A stretch of DNA of 6,793 nucleotides. Source: Oscillospiraceae bacterium (GTDB lineage Bacteria; Bacillota; Clostridia; Oscillospirales; Acutalibacteraceae). Shown piece after piece: positions 1 through 6,335 of the stretch (the stretch's first letter is position 1; the number at the start of each line of letters is the position of its first letter). The notes below the pieces were generated by a model. It searched no databases. It was not told where the DNA came from and saw nothing but the letters and a program-made list of their open reading frames with translations. A program made the translations under genes and the position numbers. Where the stretch lies: positions 1-6,793 of the forward strand of contig DNGF01000015.1 in the NCBI GenBank assembly GCA_003486665.1, in the 5' to 3' direction.

Positions 1-285
1 GCCAAAAGGATGCTCGACTCGGGGAAATGCATAATGTTCGACGTGCGTACCGACGAAGAGTTTTTCACGGGTCACGCCGAGGGCGCAGTCAATTTTGACG
101 TTGACACGATCAATGCCGAAACCGCCGCCGAATTAATTCCTAACAAGACTGTTCCGATAATCGTCTATTGCAAAACAGGTGAGCGCGCAAAGCTCGCCGC
201 CGAAGCGTTGTGTGAACTCGGCTACACGAATGTTTACGATGTCGGCAGCCTTGTCGAGTGGCCTTACGGCTTGTCATTTGAATAA
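1..285 (+). CDS. Rhodanese-like sulfurtransferase, 5' end outside window
   Basis: Single rhodanese domain, probably a small cytoplasmic sulfurtransferase carrying sulfur as a cysteine persulfide; the physiological acceptor cannot be told. The reading frame is open from base 1 (Ala-Lys-Arg before the first Met at 10). Family members normally have a lead-in helix before the stretch MLDSGKCIMFDVRTDEEF, so the true start lies upstream and Met at 10 is internal. Counting from that Met, the family signature DVRTDEEF is near residues 11-18, followed by GHAEGAVN. The active-site loop is C54-K-T-G-E-R59, the six-residue CxxxxR loop of sulfurtransferases rather than the longer Cdc25-type loop. The C-terminal GYTNVYDVGS-LVEW is also typical. 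The gene ends seven bases before a strong hairpin terminator and converges on mfd. Family call is firm; the pathway is unknown. Confidence 0.88.
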   Translation, partial: AKRMLDSGKCIMFDVRTDEEFFTGHAEGAVNFDVDTINAETAAELIPNKTVPIIVYCKTGERAKLAAEALCELGYTNVYDVGSLVEWPYGLSFE

Positions 286-291
286 AAAGCA

Positions 292-322
292 AAAAAGCCT
301 CCCTTTTACAGGGAAGCTTTTT
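292..322. terminator. Bidirectional intrinsic terminator between rhodanese gene and mfd
   Basis: A 12-base arm AAAAAGCCTCCC (292-303) pairs with GGGAAGCTTTTT (311-322) around a 7-base loop, with one C/A mismatch. The A-rich left side and T-rich right side give a U-tract in both directions. On the minus strand a second T run follows. It would end both the rightward rhodanese transcript and the leftward HAD-mfd transcript. Confidence 0.88.
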
Positions 323-339
323 CATATCCGTACATATCC

Positions 340-399
340 ATAGGGTTCGTCGAATTTTGATGCAGAAATCGTTTTCCGCGCAAAAGGCGACAACCCTAT
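340..399. repeat. Imperfect inverted repeat over the mfd stop codon
   Basis: ATAGGGTTCGTCG (340-352) is the reverse complement of CGACAACCCTAT (388-399) except for one extra base. The arms are 35 bases apart and the right arm covers the mfd stop codon (TAG on the minus strand, 396-398). No T-tract follows, so it is not a second terminator. It could form a 3' stem on the mfd mRNA or be a relic of a small repeat. The function is unknown. Confidence 0.4.
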
Positions 400-3300
400 T
401 TTGCCATTATTTCAAGTGCTTTATTTATAACCGCCAGCTGATCCTCGCCCGGCATAACCTTAACGGCGATGTGCGGCTTTCCTGCGGCAGAAACGGTTAT
501 CCTACCTCGCATATATTTTGCAAGATTAGATATCTTCGCCATATCGAGCGTTTCGATAAACAGCTTGACGTTGCTGCCGGTTCGTCCTATCTCGTAAACG
601 CCCTGCTGCAAAGCCGTGTTTCTGAGAAGTGAAACCGTGATAAGACCCTGAACGCACTGCGGCGGTTCTCCGAAACGGTCGATAAGCTCATCGAGAACAT
701 CTTCCGCGTCCTCATTGTTTTTAATATCCGCGATTCTGCGGTACATTGCAAGCTTCTGCGGTACGTCCTCAATGTAATCCGGCGGAATGTGCGCGTCGAT
801 CGGAAGATCAATAAGGCACTCCTTTTCCGGAACTGCCGAAGCTATGCCCTTTTCCTCCATGACCGCCTGATCAAGCATTTTTAGGTACATATCATAGCCG
901 ACTGCTTCCATATGTCCGTGCTGCTGCGCGCCGAGGATATTGCCAGCGCCCCTGATTTCAAGGTCACGCATAGCAATATGAAATCCTGAGCCGAACTCAG
1001 TATATTCGCGGATAGCTGTCAGTCGCTTTGCGGCAACCTCAGTCAGTTCCTTGCCTCGTCTAAAGGTAAAATATGTGCTCGCGCGCCTTGCCGAACGGCC
1101 TACGCGCCCTCTTATCTGATGAAGCTGTGCAAGTCCGAGTCTGTCGGCGTCCTCAATAATCAGCGTATTGACATTCGGCACGTCAACACCTGTTTCGATT
1201 ATAGTTGTGCAGACCAGCACATCAATTTCTCCCTCAAGCAGATCGCGCCAAATATCGCTCAGCTTATCCTCGGTCATTTGACCGTGAGCAACGGCAATGT
1301 TTGCGTCGGGCAAAAAGTTTTTGAGCTTTGAAGCCGTTCTTTCAATCGTTTCCGTGCGGTTGTGCAAATAATACACCTGTCCGCCGCGGCGAAGCTCCGA
1401 CTGGATTGCCTGAACGATAACATCAAAATTATACTCGATAACATAGGTCTGAACAGGATGCCTGTCATGCGGCGCTTCCTCAAGGATCGACATATCCCTG
1501 ATACCCGTCATCGCCATATTGAGCGTTCTCGGAATGGGCGTTGCGCTGAGCGTCAGCACATCAACGTTAGGATATTTCTCTTTGAGCTTCTCCTTTTGGG
1601 CAACACCGAAGCGCTGCTCCTCGTCAACTATTATCAAGCCGAGATCGCGGAATTCAATGTCCTTGGAAATCAGCCTGTGTGTTCCGACTATGATATCGAC
1701 ATATCCCCTCTTAAGATCCTGCTTGATTTTTTTCTGCTGATTTGCGGGAACAAATCGGGAAATCATCTGCGCCTCGATCGGGAATCCGTCGAAGCGTTTG
1801 CATATTGTTTGATAGTGCTGCAACGCAAGGATCGTCGTAGGCACAAGAATCGCGCACTGCTTGCCGTCCGCAACACACTTAAAAGCCGCTCTGAGCGCAA
1901 CCTCGGTCTTGCCGAATCCGACATCGCCGCAGAGAAGTCTGTCCATCGGATACGGCTTCTCCATATCGTCCTTTATCTCCTGAATACATCGAAGCTGATC
2001 GTCAGTTTCTTCATATTCGAAACGGCGTTCAAAATCGTTCTGCATATCAATATCGGGCGAGAATGCAAAACCCTTTATCTTGGTTCTTTTTGCATAAAGC
2101 TCTATAAGCTCCTTGGCAATATCCTTAACAGCCGAGCGCACACGAGAGCGTGTTTTCTGCCATTCCTTGCCGCCGAGTTTGTTCAGCTTGACTGTTCCGT
2201 TTTCGCTCTTTGAGCCGATGTATCTCGACACCTGGTCAAGCTGAGTGACGGGAACATAAAGAACATCGCCTTTATCATACTTGATCTTGATATAGTCCTT
2301 GATATTGCCGTCCGCTTCCAGGCTTGTTATGCCCTCAAAAATACCTATACCGTGTGCGGTGTGAACAATGTAATCTCCCTTGTGAAGATCCTCAAGCGAA
2401 TTGAATACCGCCGCTTTATTTACCTTTTTCTTCGACTTTTTAACCGGCAGAGCCGTTCGGCTGCCGTAGGTGATAACCGTTAGACCTGCGTCCGGGTACT
2501 CAAAGCCTGCCGAGAATCCGCCGGGTAAAACAATAACCCTATTCGGAATAAGCTCCTCAGGCGGAGTTGGCATATATGTTGCCGAAAAGCCCTCGCCCTG
2601 CAAATCGGAAGCAAGTGCCTGCGCGGATTTTTCGGTTCCTGCTATTACAAAGACCGAATGACCCTTTTTTTGGTACATTGGCTTTATATCGTCAACCAGA
2701 ACGTTCATTGAACCGTTCCACGGCGAAAACTGCCGTGCATTAAAAGTCACAAGACCCTTGACGGGCGTATCAAACGAGCCTCTTGCAATGTTGTCGAGAT
2801 ATACCGCTCCGAGATCCTCATAAATGCCCAAAAGCTCACTAAACTCAAGCATAAAGCGGTCCAGTCCCTTACAGACAACACCCTCTTCAAGAAAAGCTTT
2901 AAGCTCCTCATGAAAAAGAGATGCGGCGGCATTCGCGTGTTCTTTAACGCTGAAGCTCTCACTGACAAACAGAAGCGGCTCGTCAATATAATCAAAAATC
3001 GTTGCCGCACAGGGATAAATAAGCGGCAGATATCTGTCTATGTTCGGAAGATGTATTCCGCCGTTAAGCTTTTCAAGATCCGAGGAAAGAATCTGCTTAG
3101 CCTGAACCGAACCCTTGCCCTTTGTTTTTTCAATCTGCTGTTCAATGAGGTCGGCAAGCCTGACAGGACTGCAGCAGATCTCATTCGCCGGCGTTATCAC
3201 AACCGAATTGGTTGAATCGATTCGGCGCTGACTCTCCGTATCAAATGTTGAAAGGCAGTCTATGGTATCGCCCCAGAACTCAACTCTGTAGGGATTCTCA

Positions 3301-3860
3301 CAGTCGGGCGAAAAAATATCTATTATTCCGCCTCGTGCCGCAAACTGACCCGATCCGTCAACCTGGGTGCTTCTCGTATATCCTGCATTGATGAGTCTTT
3401 CTATTAATTCGTCCTGCTCGACAGTTTCATCCACAGTCAGGGTTATTCTTTTGGCGATAAGCTCTTCCGGAGGTATCGTGAGCTGCAATGCAGCCTCAAC
3501 AGAGCAAACCACCGCACGAACATTTCCGTCCACAAGATGACCGAGTACGCTCAGTCTTGCGTGTTCGTAATCGCGGGATTTTATGTCGTCCGGGCGCAGG
3601 GATATATCTCCGGCAGGATACATGACCGCATCACAGCCAAAGGCGTTAAGATCTTTGCATAGCTTATTTGCCGAGCTTTCGTCGGGTGTAATAACTATTG
3701 CTTTGTGGGGTGAAAGATCCGTACACATTGCCGAAATCACATGAGCCTTATGAATCTGCGACAATCCGAGCGCGCCGGCAGGCAAACGTCGGTTGGTCAC
3801 GTCATAAAGCAGGGATCGGTATTCGTTAAGACCTTTCAGAGCTTTTGTAAAACAGGACAT
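396..3860 (-). CDS. mfd: Transcription-repair coupling factor Mfd
   Basis: Mfd is an ATP-driven DNA translocase that pushes stalled RNA polymerase off damaged template strands and recruits UvrA for nucleotide excision repair. From ATG 3860 the protein is 1154 residues, close to known Mfd proteins. Order of parts: N-terminal UvrB-like module with a degenerate Walker A (GLSQIHKA, about 32-39), an RNA polymerase interaction region around 480-560 (HGIGIFEGI near 503), then a RecG-like motor. Motor motifs are Walker A GDVGFGKT 645-652, DEEQRFG 746-752, SATPIPRTL near 772, TTIIETGVDVPN 885-896 and QIRGRVGR 915-922. The RGAGNILG segment near 970 belongs to the translocation motif, followed by the C-terminal TRCF domain (about 1005-1105). 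An in-frame TTG at 3872 would add MERR, but GGAG lies six bases before ATG 3860, so the ATG is preferred. No breaks or missing motifs were seen. It is probably cotranscribed with the HAD gene upstream. Confidence 0.97.
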   Translation of the reverse strand: MSCFTKALKGLNEYRSLLYDVTNRRLPAGALGLSQIHKAHVISAMCTDLSPHKAIVITPDESSANKLCKDLNAFGCDAVMYPAGDISLRPDDIKSRDYEHARLSVLGHLVDGNVRAVVCSVEAALQLTIPPEELIAKRITLTVDETVEQDELIERLINAGYTRSTQVDGSGQFAARGGIIDIFSPDCENPYRVEFWGDTIDCLSTFDTESQRRIDSTNSVVITPANEICCSPVRLADLIEQQIEKTKGKGSVQAKQILSSDLEKLNGGIHLPNIDRYLPLIYPCAATIFDYIDEPLLFVSESFSVKEHANAAASLFHEELKAFLEEGVVCKGLDRFMLEFSELLGIYEDLGAVYLDNIARGSFDTPVKGLVTFNARQFSPWNGSMNVLVDDIKPMYQKKGHSVFVIAGTEKSAQALASDLQGEGFSATYMPTPPEELIPNRVIVLPGGFSAGFEYPDAGLTVITYGSRTALPVKKSKKKVNKAAVFNSLEDLHKGDYIVHTAHGIGIFEGITSLEADGNIKDYIKIKYDKGDVLYVPVTQLDQVSRYIGSKSENGTVKLNKLGGKEWQKTRSRVRSAVKDIAKELIELYAKRTKIKGFAFSPDIDMQNDFERRFEYEETDDQLRCIQEIKDDMEKPYPMDRLLCGDVGFGKTEVALRAAFKCVADGKQCAILVPTTILALQHYQTICKRFDGFPIEAQMISRFVPANQQKKIKQDLKRGYVDIIVGTHRLISKDIEFRDLGLIIVDEEQRFGVAQKEKLKEKYPNVDVLTLSATPIPRTLNMAMTGIRDMSILEEAPHDRHPVQTYVIEYNFDVIVQAIQSELRRGGQVYYLHNRTETIERTASKLKNFLPDANIAVAHGQMTEDKLSDIWRDLLEGEIDVLVCTTIIETGVDVPNVNTLIIEDADRLGLAQLHQIRGRVGRSARRASTYFTFRRGKELTEVAAKRLTAIREYTEFGSGFHIAMRDLEIRGAGNILGAQQHGHMEAVGYDMYLKMLDQAVMEEKGIASAVPEKECLIDLPIDAHIPPDYIEDVPQKLAMYRRIADIKNNEDAEDVLDELIDRFGEPPQCVQGLITVSLLRNTALQQGVYEIGRTGSNVKLFIETLDMAKISNLAKYMRGRITVSAAGKPHIAVKVMPGEDQLAVINKALEIMAK

Positions 3861-3866
3861 TCTTCG

Positions 3867-3870
3867 CTCC
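3867..3870 (-). promoter_or_regulatory. Ribosome binding site that fixes the mfd start
   Basis: GGAG lies six bases upstream of ATG 3860 on the minus strand. The alternative TTG at 3872 overlaps this site and has no good site of its own, so the ATG is the likely start. Confidence 0.75.
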
Positions 3871-3878
3871 AATTCTTA

Positions 3879-4484
3879 TTATAAAATATTATGATCTCTC
3901 ATATTTTGTTTAAGCCTATCAAAATCACGGTCGGCAAAGCAATGAGCTTTCATTCCGAGCCGTTCGGCAGTTTTTATATTTGCCTCGGAGTCGTCAATAA
4001 AAAAGCTTTCTTCGGGTTTTATCGAAAACTCTTTAAATAAAATTTGATATATTTTTTCATCGGGTTTAATTTCATTATAATATGCCGAGATAATAAATCC
4101 GTCGAAAAAAGCGAATGCAGGCACACTTTTTTTGAAATCATCGAACCAATCGGGACAGTTCGAAAGCAAATAAATCTTGTATCCGTCATTTTTAAGAGTC
4201 TTCACGATCGGGTACATCGCATCAATCGGCGGCATTTCCGTTTCGCGTTCAAGCACCATTTTCCGAGCCTCTGCGTGAAGCCTTTCGGGCAGACGGCTGA
4301 GCATCATTCCGAGCGCTTCTTCAACACTGTAATCGCCCCTGTCCATTGCGGACCATTCCTTAGAATAATAAATATTCTCCAAAACGGCAGCTCTGTCCTC
4401 CGGCGCAAAATGATTTGCAACCGATCGAATCGGATTATAATCAACAAGGACTCCGCCCATATCAAAAACGATATTTTTTATCAC
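3879..4484 (-). CDS. HAD-superfamily phosphatase (YihX-like, subfamily IA)
   Basis: A 201-residue cytoplasmic hydrolase of the haloacid dehalogenase fold, most likely a phosphatase on a small sugar phosphate or nucleotide. Motif I is FDMGGVLVD with nucleophile Asp8. The position two residues later is Gly instead of the usual second Asp, as in E. coli YihX (FDLGNVIVD). An all-helical cap covers about residues 18-90. Motif II is LLSN (106-109), motif III is Lys140 in IKPDEKIY, and motif IV is FFIDDSEANI with Asp164 and Asp165. The start is GTG at 4484, chosen because GGAGG sits seven bases upstream. The gene is first in a likely two-gene operon, 18 bp ahead of mfd, behind a good promoter. No functional link to repair is shown. 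The family is certain; the substrate is not. Confidence 0.9.
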   Translation of the reverse strand: MIKNIVFDMGGVLVDYNPIRSVANHFAPEDRAAVLENIYYSKEWSAMDRGDYSVEEALGMMLSRLPERLHAEARKMVLERETEMPPIDAMYPIVKTLKNDGYKIYLLSNCPDWFDDFKKSVPAFAFFDGFIISAYYNEIKPDEKIYQILFKEFSIKPEESFFIDDSEANIKTAERLGMKAHCFADRDFDRLKQNMRDHNIL

Positions 4485-4491
4485 ACAACCG

Positions 4492-4496
4492 CCTCC
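4492..4496 (-). promoter_or_regulatory. Ribosome binding site for the HAD gene (GTG start)
   Basis: GGAGG on the minus strand, seven bases before GTG 4484. The overlapping upstream GTG would read straight into TGA, so the second GTG is the start. Confidence 0.75.
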
Positions 4497-4513
4497 GTTC
4501 TTTCAGAAATAAT

Positions 4514-4542
4514 ATTATATAACAGTTTTTTTCAAAAATCAA
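4514..4542 (-). promoter_or_regulatory. Sigma-A-type promoter of HAD-mfd
   Basis: On the minus strand TTGATT (4542-4537) is followed after exactly 17 bases by a perfect TATAAT (4519-4514). Transcription would start near 4507, about ten bases before the GGAGG site, giving a short leader. No operator-like palindrome overlaps it, so expression may be constitutive. Confidence 0.75.
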
Positions 4543-4618
4543 TCGGATCGTTTTAAATATTCATTTTGAGGTGCTTTAAGTGAACAATTTGTAAACAAAA
4601 AGGTAAAGCTTTAAAGCT

Positions 4619-4636
4619 ATAACCCTATAAGGTTAT
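4619..4636 (+). other. Small stem-loop upstream of the toxin gene
   Basis: ATAACC (4619-4624) pairs with GGTTAT (4631-4636) around a six-base loop. It lies in the otherwise empty stretch between the HAD promoter and the toxin stub (4543-4697), where I found no convincing plus-strand promoter. It may be an operator or leader hairpin, or may be chance. Confidence 0.3.
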
Positions 4637-4657
4637 GGATTCGTTGTTTTCAAGATA

Positions 4658-4685
4658 TTTATGAAGGGAGTTTTTTCTTCATAAA
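4658..4685 (+). other. Stem-loop just before the toxin start
   Basis: TTTATGAAG (4658-4666) is the exact reverse complement of CTTCATAAA (4677-4685), a 9-bp stem with a 10-base loop GGAGTTTTTT. It ends 12 bases before ATG 4698. The loop holds a GGAG, but the only ATG near it is in the stem itself and opens just seven codons, so no gene is called. It could be a leader structure affecting toxin translation or an operator. Confidence 0.4.
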
Positions 4686-4697
4686 AGTCTGAAAGGA

Positions 4698-4778
4698 ATG
4701 ATAAACATTAACAGCTTTGAGTTCAGAAACGATCCGCTTTTTCTAAGGAATCAGTTTGAGCAACCGCCGATTAATTAA
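4698..4778 (+). pseudogene. 5' stub of the interrupted DUF4417-barnase gene
   Basis: From ATG 4698 the frame reads MININ-SFEFRNDPLFLRNQF, which matches my memory of how DUF4417 proteins begin (a RNDP..LRNQF motif before the GxF..PLIK motif). It then enters the inserted element at 4758 and stops at TAA 4776-4778 after 26 codons. The first 20 codons are original; the last six come from the element. Codon 20 (Phe, ending 4757) joins in frame to Gly codon 4925 when 4758-4924 is removed, giving an intact 344-residue protein. AAAGGA touches the ATG directly, which is too close for a normal ribosome binding site. The ATT at 4707 sits at better spacing and may be a mutated former ATG. As it stands the stub should yield only a short dead peptide. 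Confidence 0.75.
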
Positions 4779-4795
4779 AAGCGCAGATATTGACG
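4758..4795 (+). repeat. Left terminal inverted repeat of the element
   Basis: A 38-base arm. The first 13 bases match the right arm perfectly, then TTAATT, AAGC and TTGACG recur in the same order with a one-base gap and a handful of substitutions. Confidence 0.85.
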
Positions 4796-4858
4796 AGGAG
4801 ATTTTCTGTCAGATCGCATAAAGCATCGCAGGTTATACTGCCGTATTAGCAAGATGCT

Positions 4859-5899
4859 TTGGGTGATATGGCGGGAAATACACCGTCAAGATTTGTGCTT
4901 GGAATTAAGTCGGCGGTTGCTCTTGGTAGTGGAATGTTTTCGATGCCGCTTATAAAAATGCAGGACGTTTCCCTTGAAAAAATGTCGCTTATAGGGTATG
5001 ATAAAATCAATCAAAGCGACGAAAAAGAAAAAACGGTACACTTTTTTCTTGATGATTACCGTTTTGAAAGCATTTATAAAAATCCCGATGACAAAATTGA
5101 ACGGTTAAAGAAATTCAATGCCGTTATGTCGCCTGACTTCAGTATGTTTACCGAGATGCCTGTCAGCTTGCAGTTGTATAACTGTTTCAGGAACAGGTGG
5201 GTTGGAGCGTATTTGCAGTCAAAGGGTATCAAGGTTATTCCAACCGTGCGCTGGGGCAGTCTTGAAAGCTTCAATTTCTGTTTTGACGGGATTGAACAGG
5301 GCTGTACGGTTGCCGTTTCAACGCTGGGCATCAAAAATGAAAAATCGCATTTTATGCTCGGCTATAACGAAATGCGCAGGCGAATACGACCGAGGAAAAT
5401 AATATGTTACGGCAAGCCTTTTGAGGATATGAAAGGCGAAATAATCGAAATAGATTATGCCGAAACAAACAATCTCAAGTGTTTTGAACCTATATGCGTA
5501 ACAAAGGTTACAGGATATGTTTTGCCTCTCGAAAAAGGCGGCGGTTCGGCAGGCGGACTCGGTGCAAGCAATCCGAAGCCGACCGACAATATCCCGAAAG
5601 TTCCATTTGACGATTTGCCCGACAATGTAAAAAAAGCATATATCGAATATGAAAAAGTCGGGTGGAAAGGAAACTATAAGGGGCAAACCGATCGTACACA
5701 TGCTGGGGGAAATTTTAAAAATATACCCCCAAAGTTACCCGAAAGCTCCCCTTACGGAGAAAGTATTAGTTATAGAGAATATGATGTAAATGACAAAATT
5801 CCAGGCAAACCTCGTGATGCAGAAAGATTTGTTCGGGGTAGCGATGGATCAATATATTATACTGATGATCATTACGCTACATTTACAAGAATTAAATAG
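4859..5899 (+). CDS. DUF4417 domain - barnase-type ribonuclease toxin, N-terminus replaced by insertion
   Basis: Two-part protein, numbered from the longest open start (TTG 4859, 346 residues). Residues 1-22 come from the inserted element. About 23-215 is a DUF4417-type domain of unknown function (SGMFSMPLIKMQD, HFFLDDYRFE, SPDFSMFTEMP, NRWVGAYLQS, PTVRWG, FCFDGIE, ICYGKPFE). A linker EKGGGSAGGLGASNPKP follows (225-241). About 246-346 is a microbial guanyl-ribonuclease of the barnase/RNase Sa type: HAGGNFKN, YREYDV, PRDAERFVRG and YYTDDHYATFTRI. Barnase Glu73, Arg83, Arg87 and His102 correspond to Glu307, Arg319, Arg323 and His338, so an active RNase is expected to cleave cellular RNA. No signal peptide or membrane segment is visible. 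TTG 4859, ATG 4868 and ATG 4934 are all possible starts but none has a strong ribosome site, so the gene may be silent. The toxin end is AT-rich and uses AGA codons, unlike mfd. An immunity gene follows after 10 bases. Confidence 0.8.
   Translation: MGDMAGNTPSRFVLGIKSAVALGSGMFSMPLIKMQDVSLEKMSLIGYDKINQSDEKEKTVHFFLDDYRFESIYKNPDDKIERLKKFNAVMSPDFSMFTEMPVSLQLYNCFRNRWVGAYLQSKGIKVIPTVRWGSLESFNFCFDGIEQGCTVAVSTLGIKNEKSHFMLGYNEMRRRIRPRKIICYGKPFEDMKGEIIEIDYAETNNLKCFEPICVTKVTGYVLPLEKGGGSAGGLGASNPKPTDNIPKVPFDDLPDNVKKAYIEYEKVGWKGNYKGQTDRTHAGGNFKNIPPKLPESSPYGESISYREYDVNDKIPGKPRDAERFVRGSDGSIYYTDDHYATFTRIK
4884..4922 (-). repeat. Right terminal inverted repeat of the element
   Basis: A 39-base arm, the reverse complement of the left arm apart from one extra base (after the 13-base perfect core) and a handful of substitutions. 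It abuts the second TT copy at 4923-4924. Confidence 0.85.
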
Positions 5900-5902
5900 G
5901 AG
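5898..5902 (+). promoter_or_regulatory. Ribosome binding site of the first immunity gene
   Basis: AGGAG overlaps the toxin stop codon (TAG, 5897-5899) and lies seven bases before ATG 5910. This supports ATG 5910 over an in-frame extension that would begin inside the toxin domain at 5790. The arrangement suggests translational coupling to the toxin. Confidence 0.8.
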
Positions 5903-5909
5903 AATAGTT

Positions 5910-6320
5910 ATGAATAAATTATATCGGATAACAACAGAAGAATTTGAAAAAGAAAAAATTCTTTATGCCCGTGACGACACAAAATACATCGTTATGGACG
6001 GTGACGGAGTTAATACATATGAAGAATATTTTGACCGCTTGTGGGCAGCTTTTGATTTTTGCGAAATTCCCGATGGTTGGAAAAAAGATACTCATACGGA
6101 ATATGATTTTATGACCGATAATGACTTCGTACCCGAAAAAAGATATGTTTTTGTAATTAAAAACTATGATGAATTTTTAAGACATAATATATCAGAACGA
6201 AAAAATATTGAGGATACCTTTGGAAATTATCTTTTGCCTTTCTGGGACAGCGAGGTTGAAACCTGTGTCGTAGGCGGCAAAAGAAAAGACTTTGATATTT
6301 ACCTTGTAAGCAACAAGTAA
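5910..6320 (+). CDS. Barstar-like immunity protein, copy 1
   Basis: A 136-residue acidic cytoplasmic protein, most likely the specific inhibitor of the barnase-type toxin encoded just upstream. The barstar-like core runs from TKYIVMDGDGV (strand) through NTYEEYFDRLWAAFDF (helix) to YDFMTD and RYVFVIKNYDEFL. I align Asp66 in YDFMTD with barstar Asp39, the residue that fills the barnase active site; the Asp35 equivalent is not evident. At 136 residues it is longer than B. amyloliquefaciens barstar (about 90), with an extra N-terminal segment and a C-terminal LLPFWDSEVE...VVGGK region. Start ATG 5910 has AGGAG at seven bases. It begins 10 bases after the toxin stop, the usual toxin-immunity order. 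A diverged copy follows at 6421. The barstar link rests on remembered similarity and context, so it is good but not certain. Confidence 0.75.
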   Translation: MNKLYRITTEEFEKEKILYARDDTKYIVMDGDGVNTYEEYFDRLWAAFDFCEIPDGWKKDTHTEYDFMTDNDFVPEKRYVFVIKNYDEFLRHNISERKNIEDTFGNYLLPFWDSEVETCVVGGKRKDFDIYLVSNK

Positions 6321-6335
6321 ATTATAAAACGAGTC

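Larger units (their letters stand above)
4758..4922. mobile_element. MITE-like palindromic insertion element, 165 bp
   Basis: The left end GAGCAACCGCCGA (4758-4770) is the perfect reverse complement of the right end (4910-4922). The match continues with small differences to 4795 on the left and 4884 on the right. Inside, AAAGCATC (4820-4827) pairs with GATGCTTT (4853-4860), centred on the same midpoint (4840), so the whole element folds as one long imperfect hairpin. Both sides are flanked by TT (4756-4757 and 4923-4924), which reads as a 2-bp target duplication. Removing one TT with the element restores the toxin frame exactly. There is no transposase gene, so this is a non-autonomous element moved by an enzyme encoded elsewhere. 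The parent insertion-sequence family was not recognised. Several arm mismatches are G/T pairs that could wobble in plus-strand RNA. Confidence 0.85.

Noticed and set aside
1362..2213. A 283-codon open frame on the plus strand
   Set aside because: It lies wholly antisense to the conserved motor part of mfd, has no ribosome site, and its translation shows no recognisable domain. It is a shadow of mfd.
3861..3872. TTG start adding four residues to Mfd
   Set aside because: The TTG overlaps the GGAG that correctly serves ATG 3860.
4044..4556. A 170-codon plus-strand frame opposite the HAD gene
   Set aside because: It is antisense to a clear HAD protein and covers that gene's promoter; its composition is not protein-like.
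4561..4690. Plus-strand promoter for the toxin gene
   Set aside because: TATAAC (4618) and TATAAG (4626) resemble -10 boxes, but no -35 box lies at proper spacing; the nearest TTGTAA is 23 bases from the first.
4698..4934. Programmed frameshifting or sequencing errors as the reason for the broken DUF4417 start
   Set aside because: Three frames, several stops and 167 extra bases are involved, while one palindromic insertion with a TT duplication explains everything in a single step.
5790..5909. Upstream extension of the first immunity protein beginning inside the toxin domain
   Set aside because: It would overlap the catalytic end of the ribonuclease in another frame. ATG 5910 has a good AGGAG and gives the same N-terminus (MNKLYR) as copy 2.
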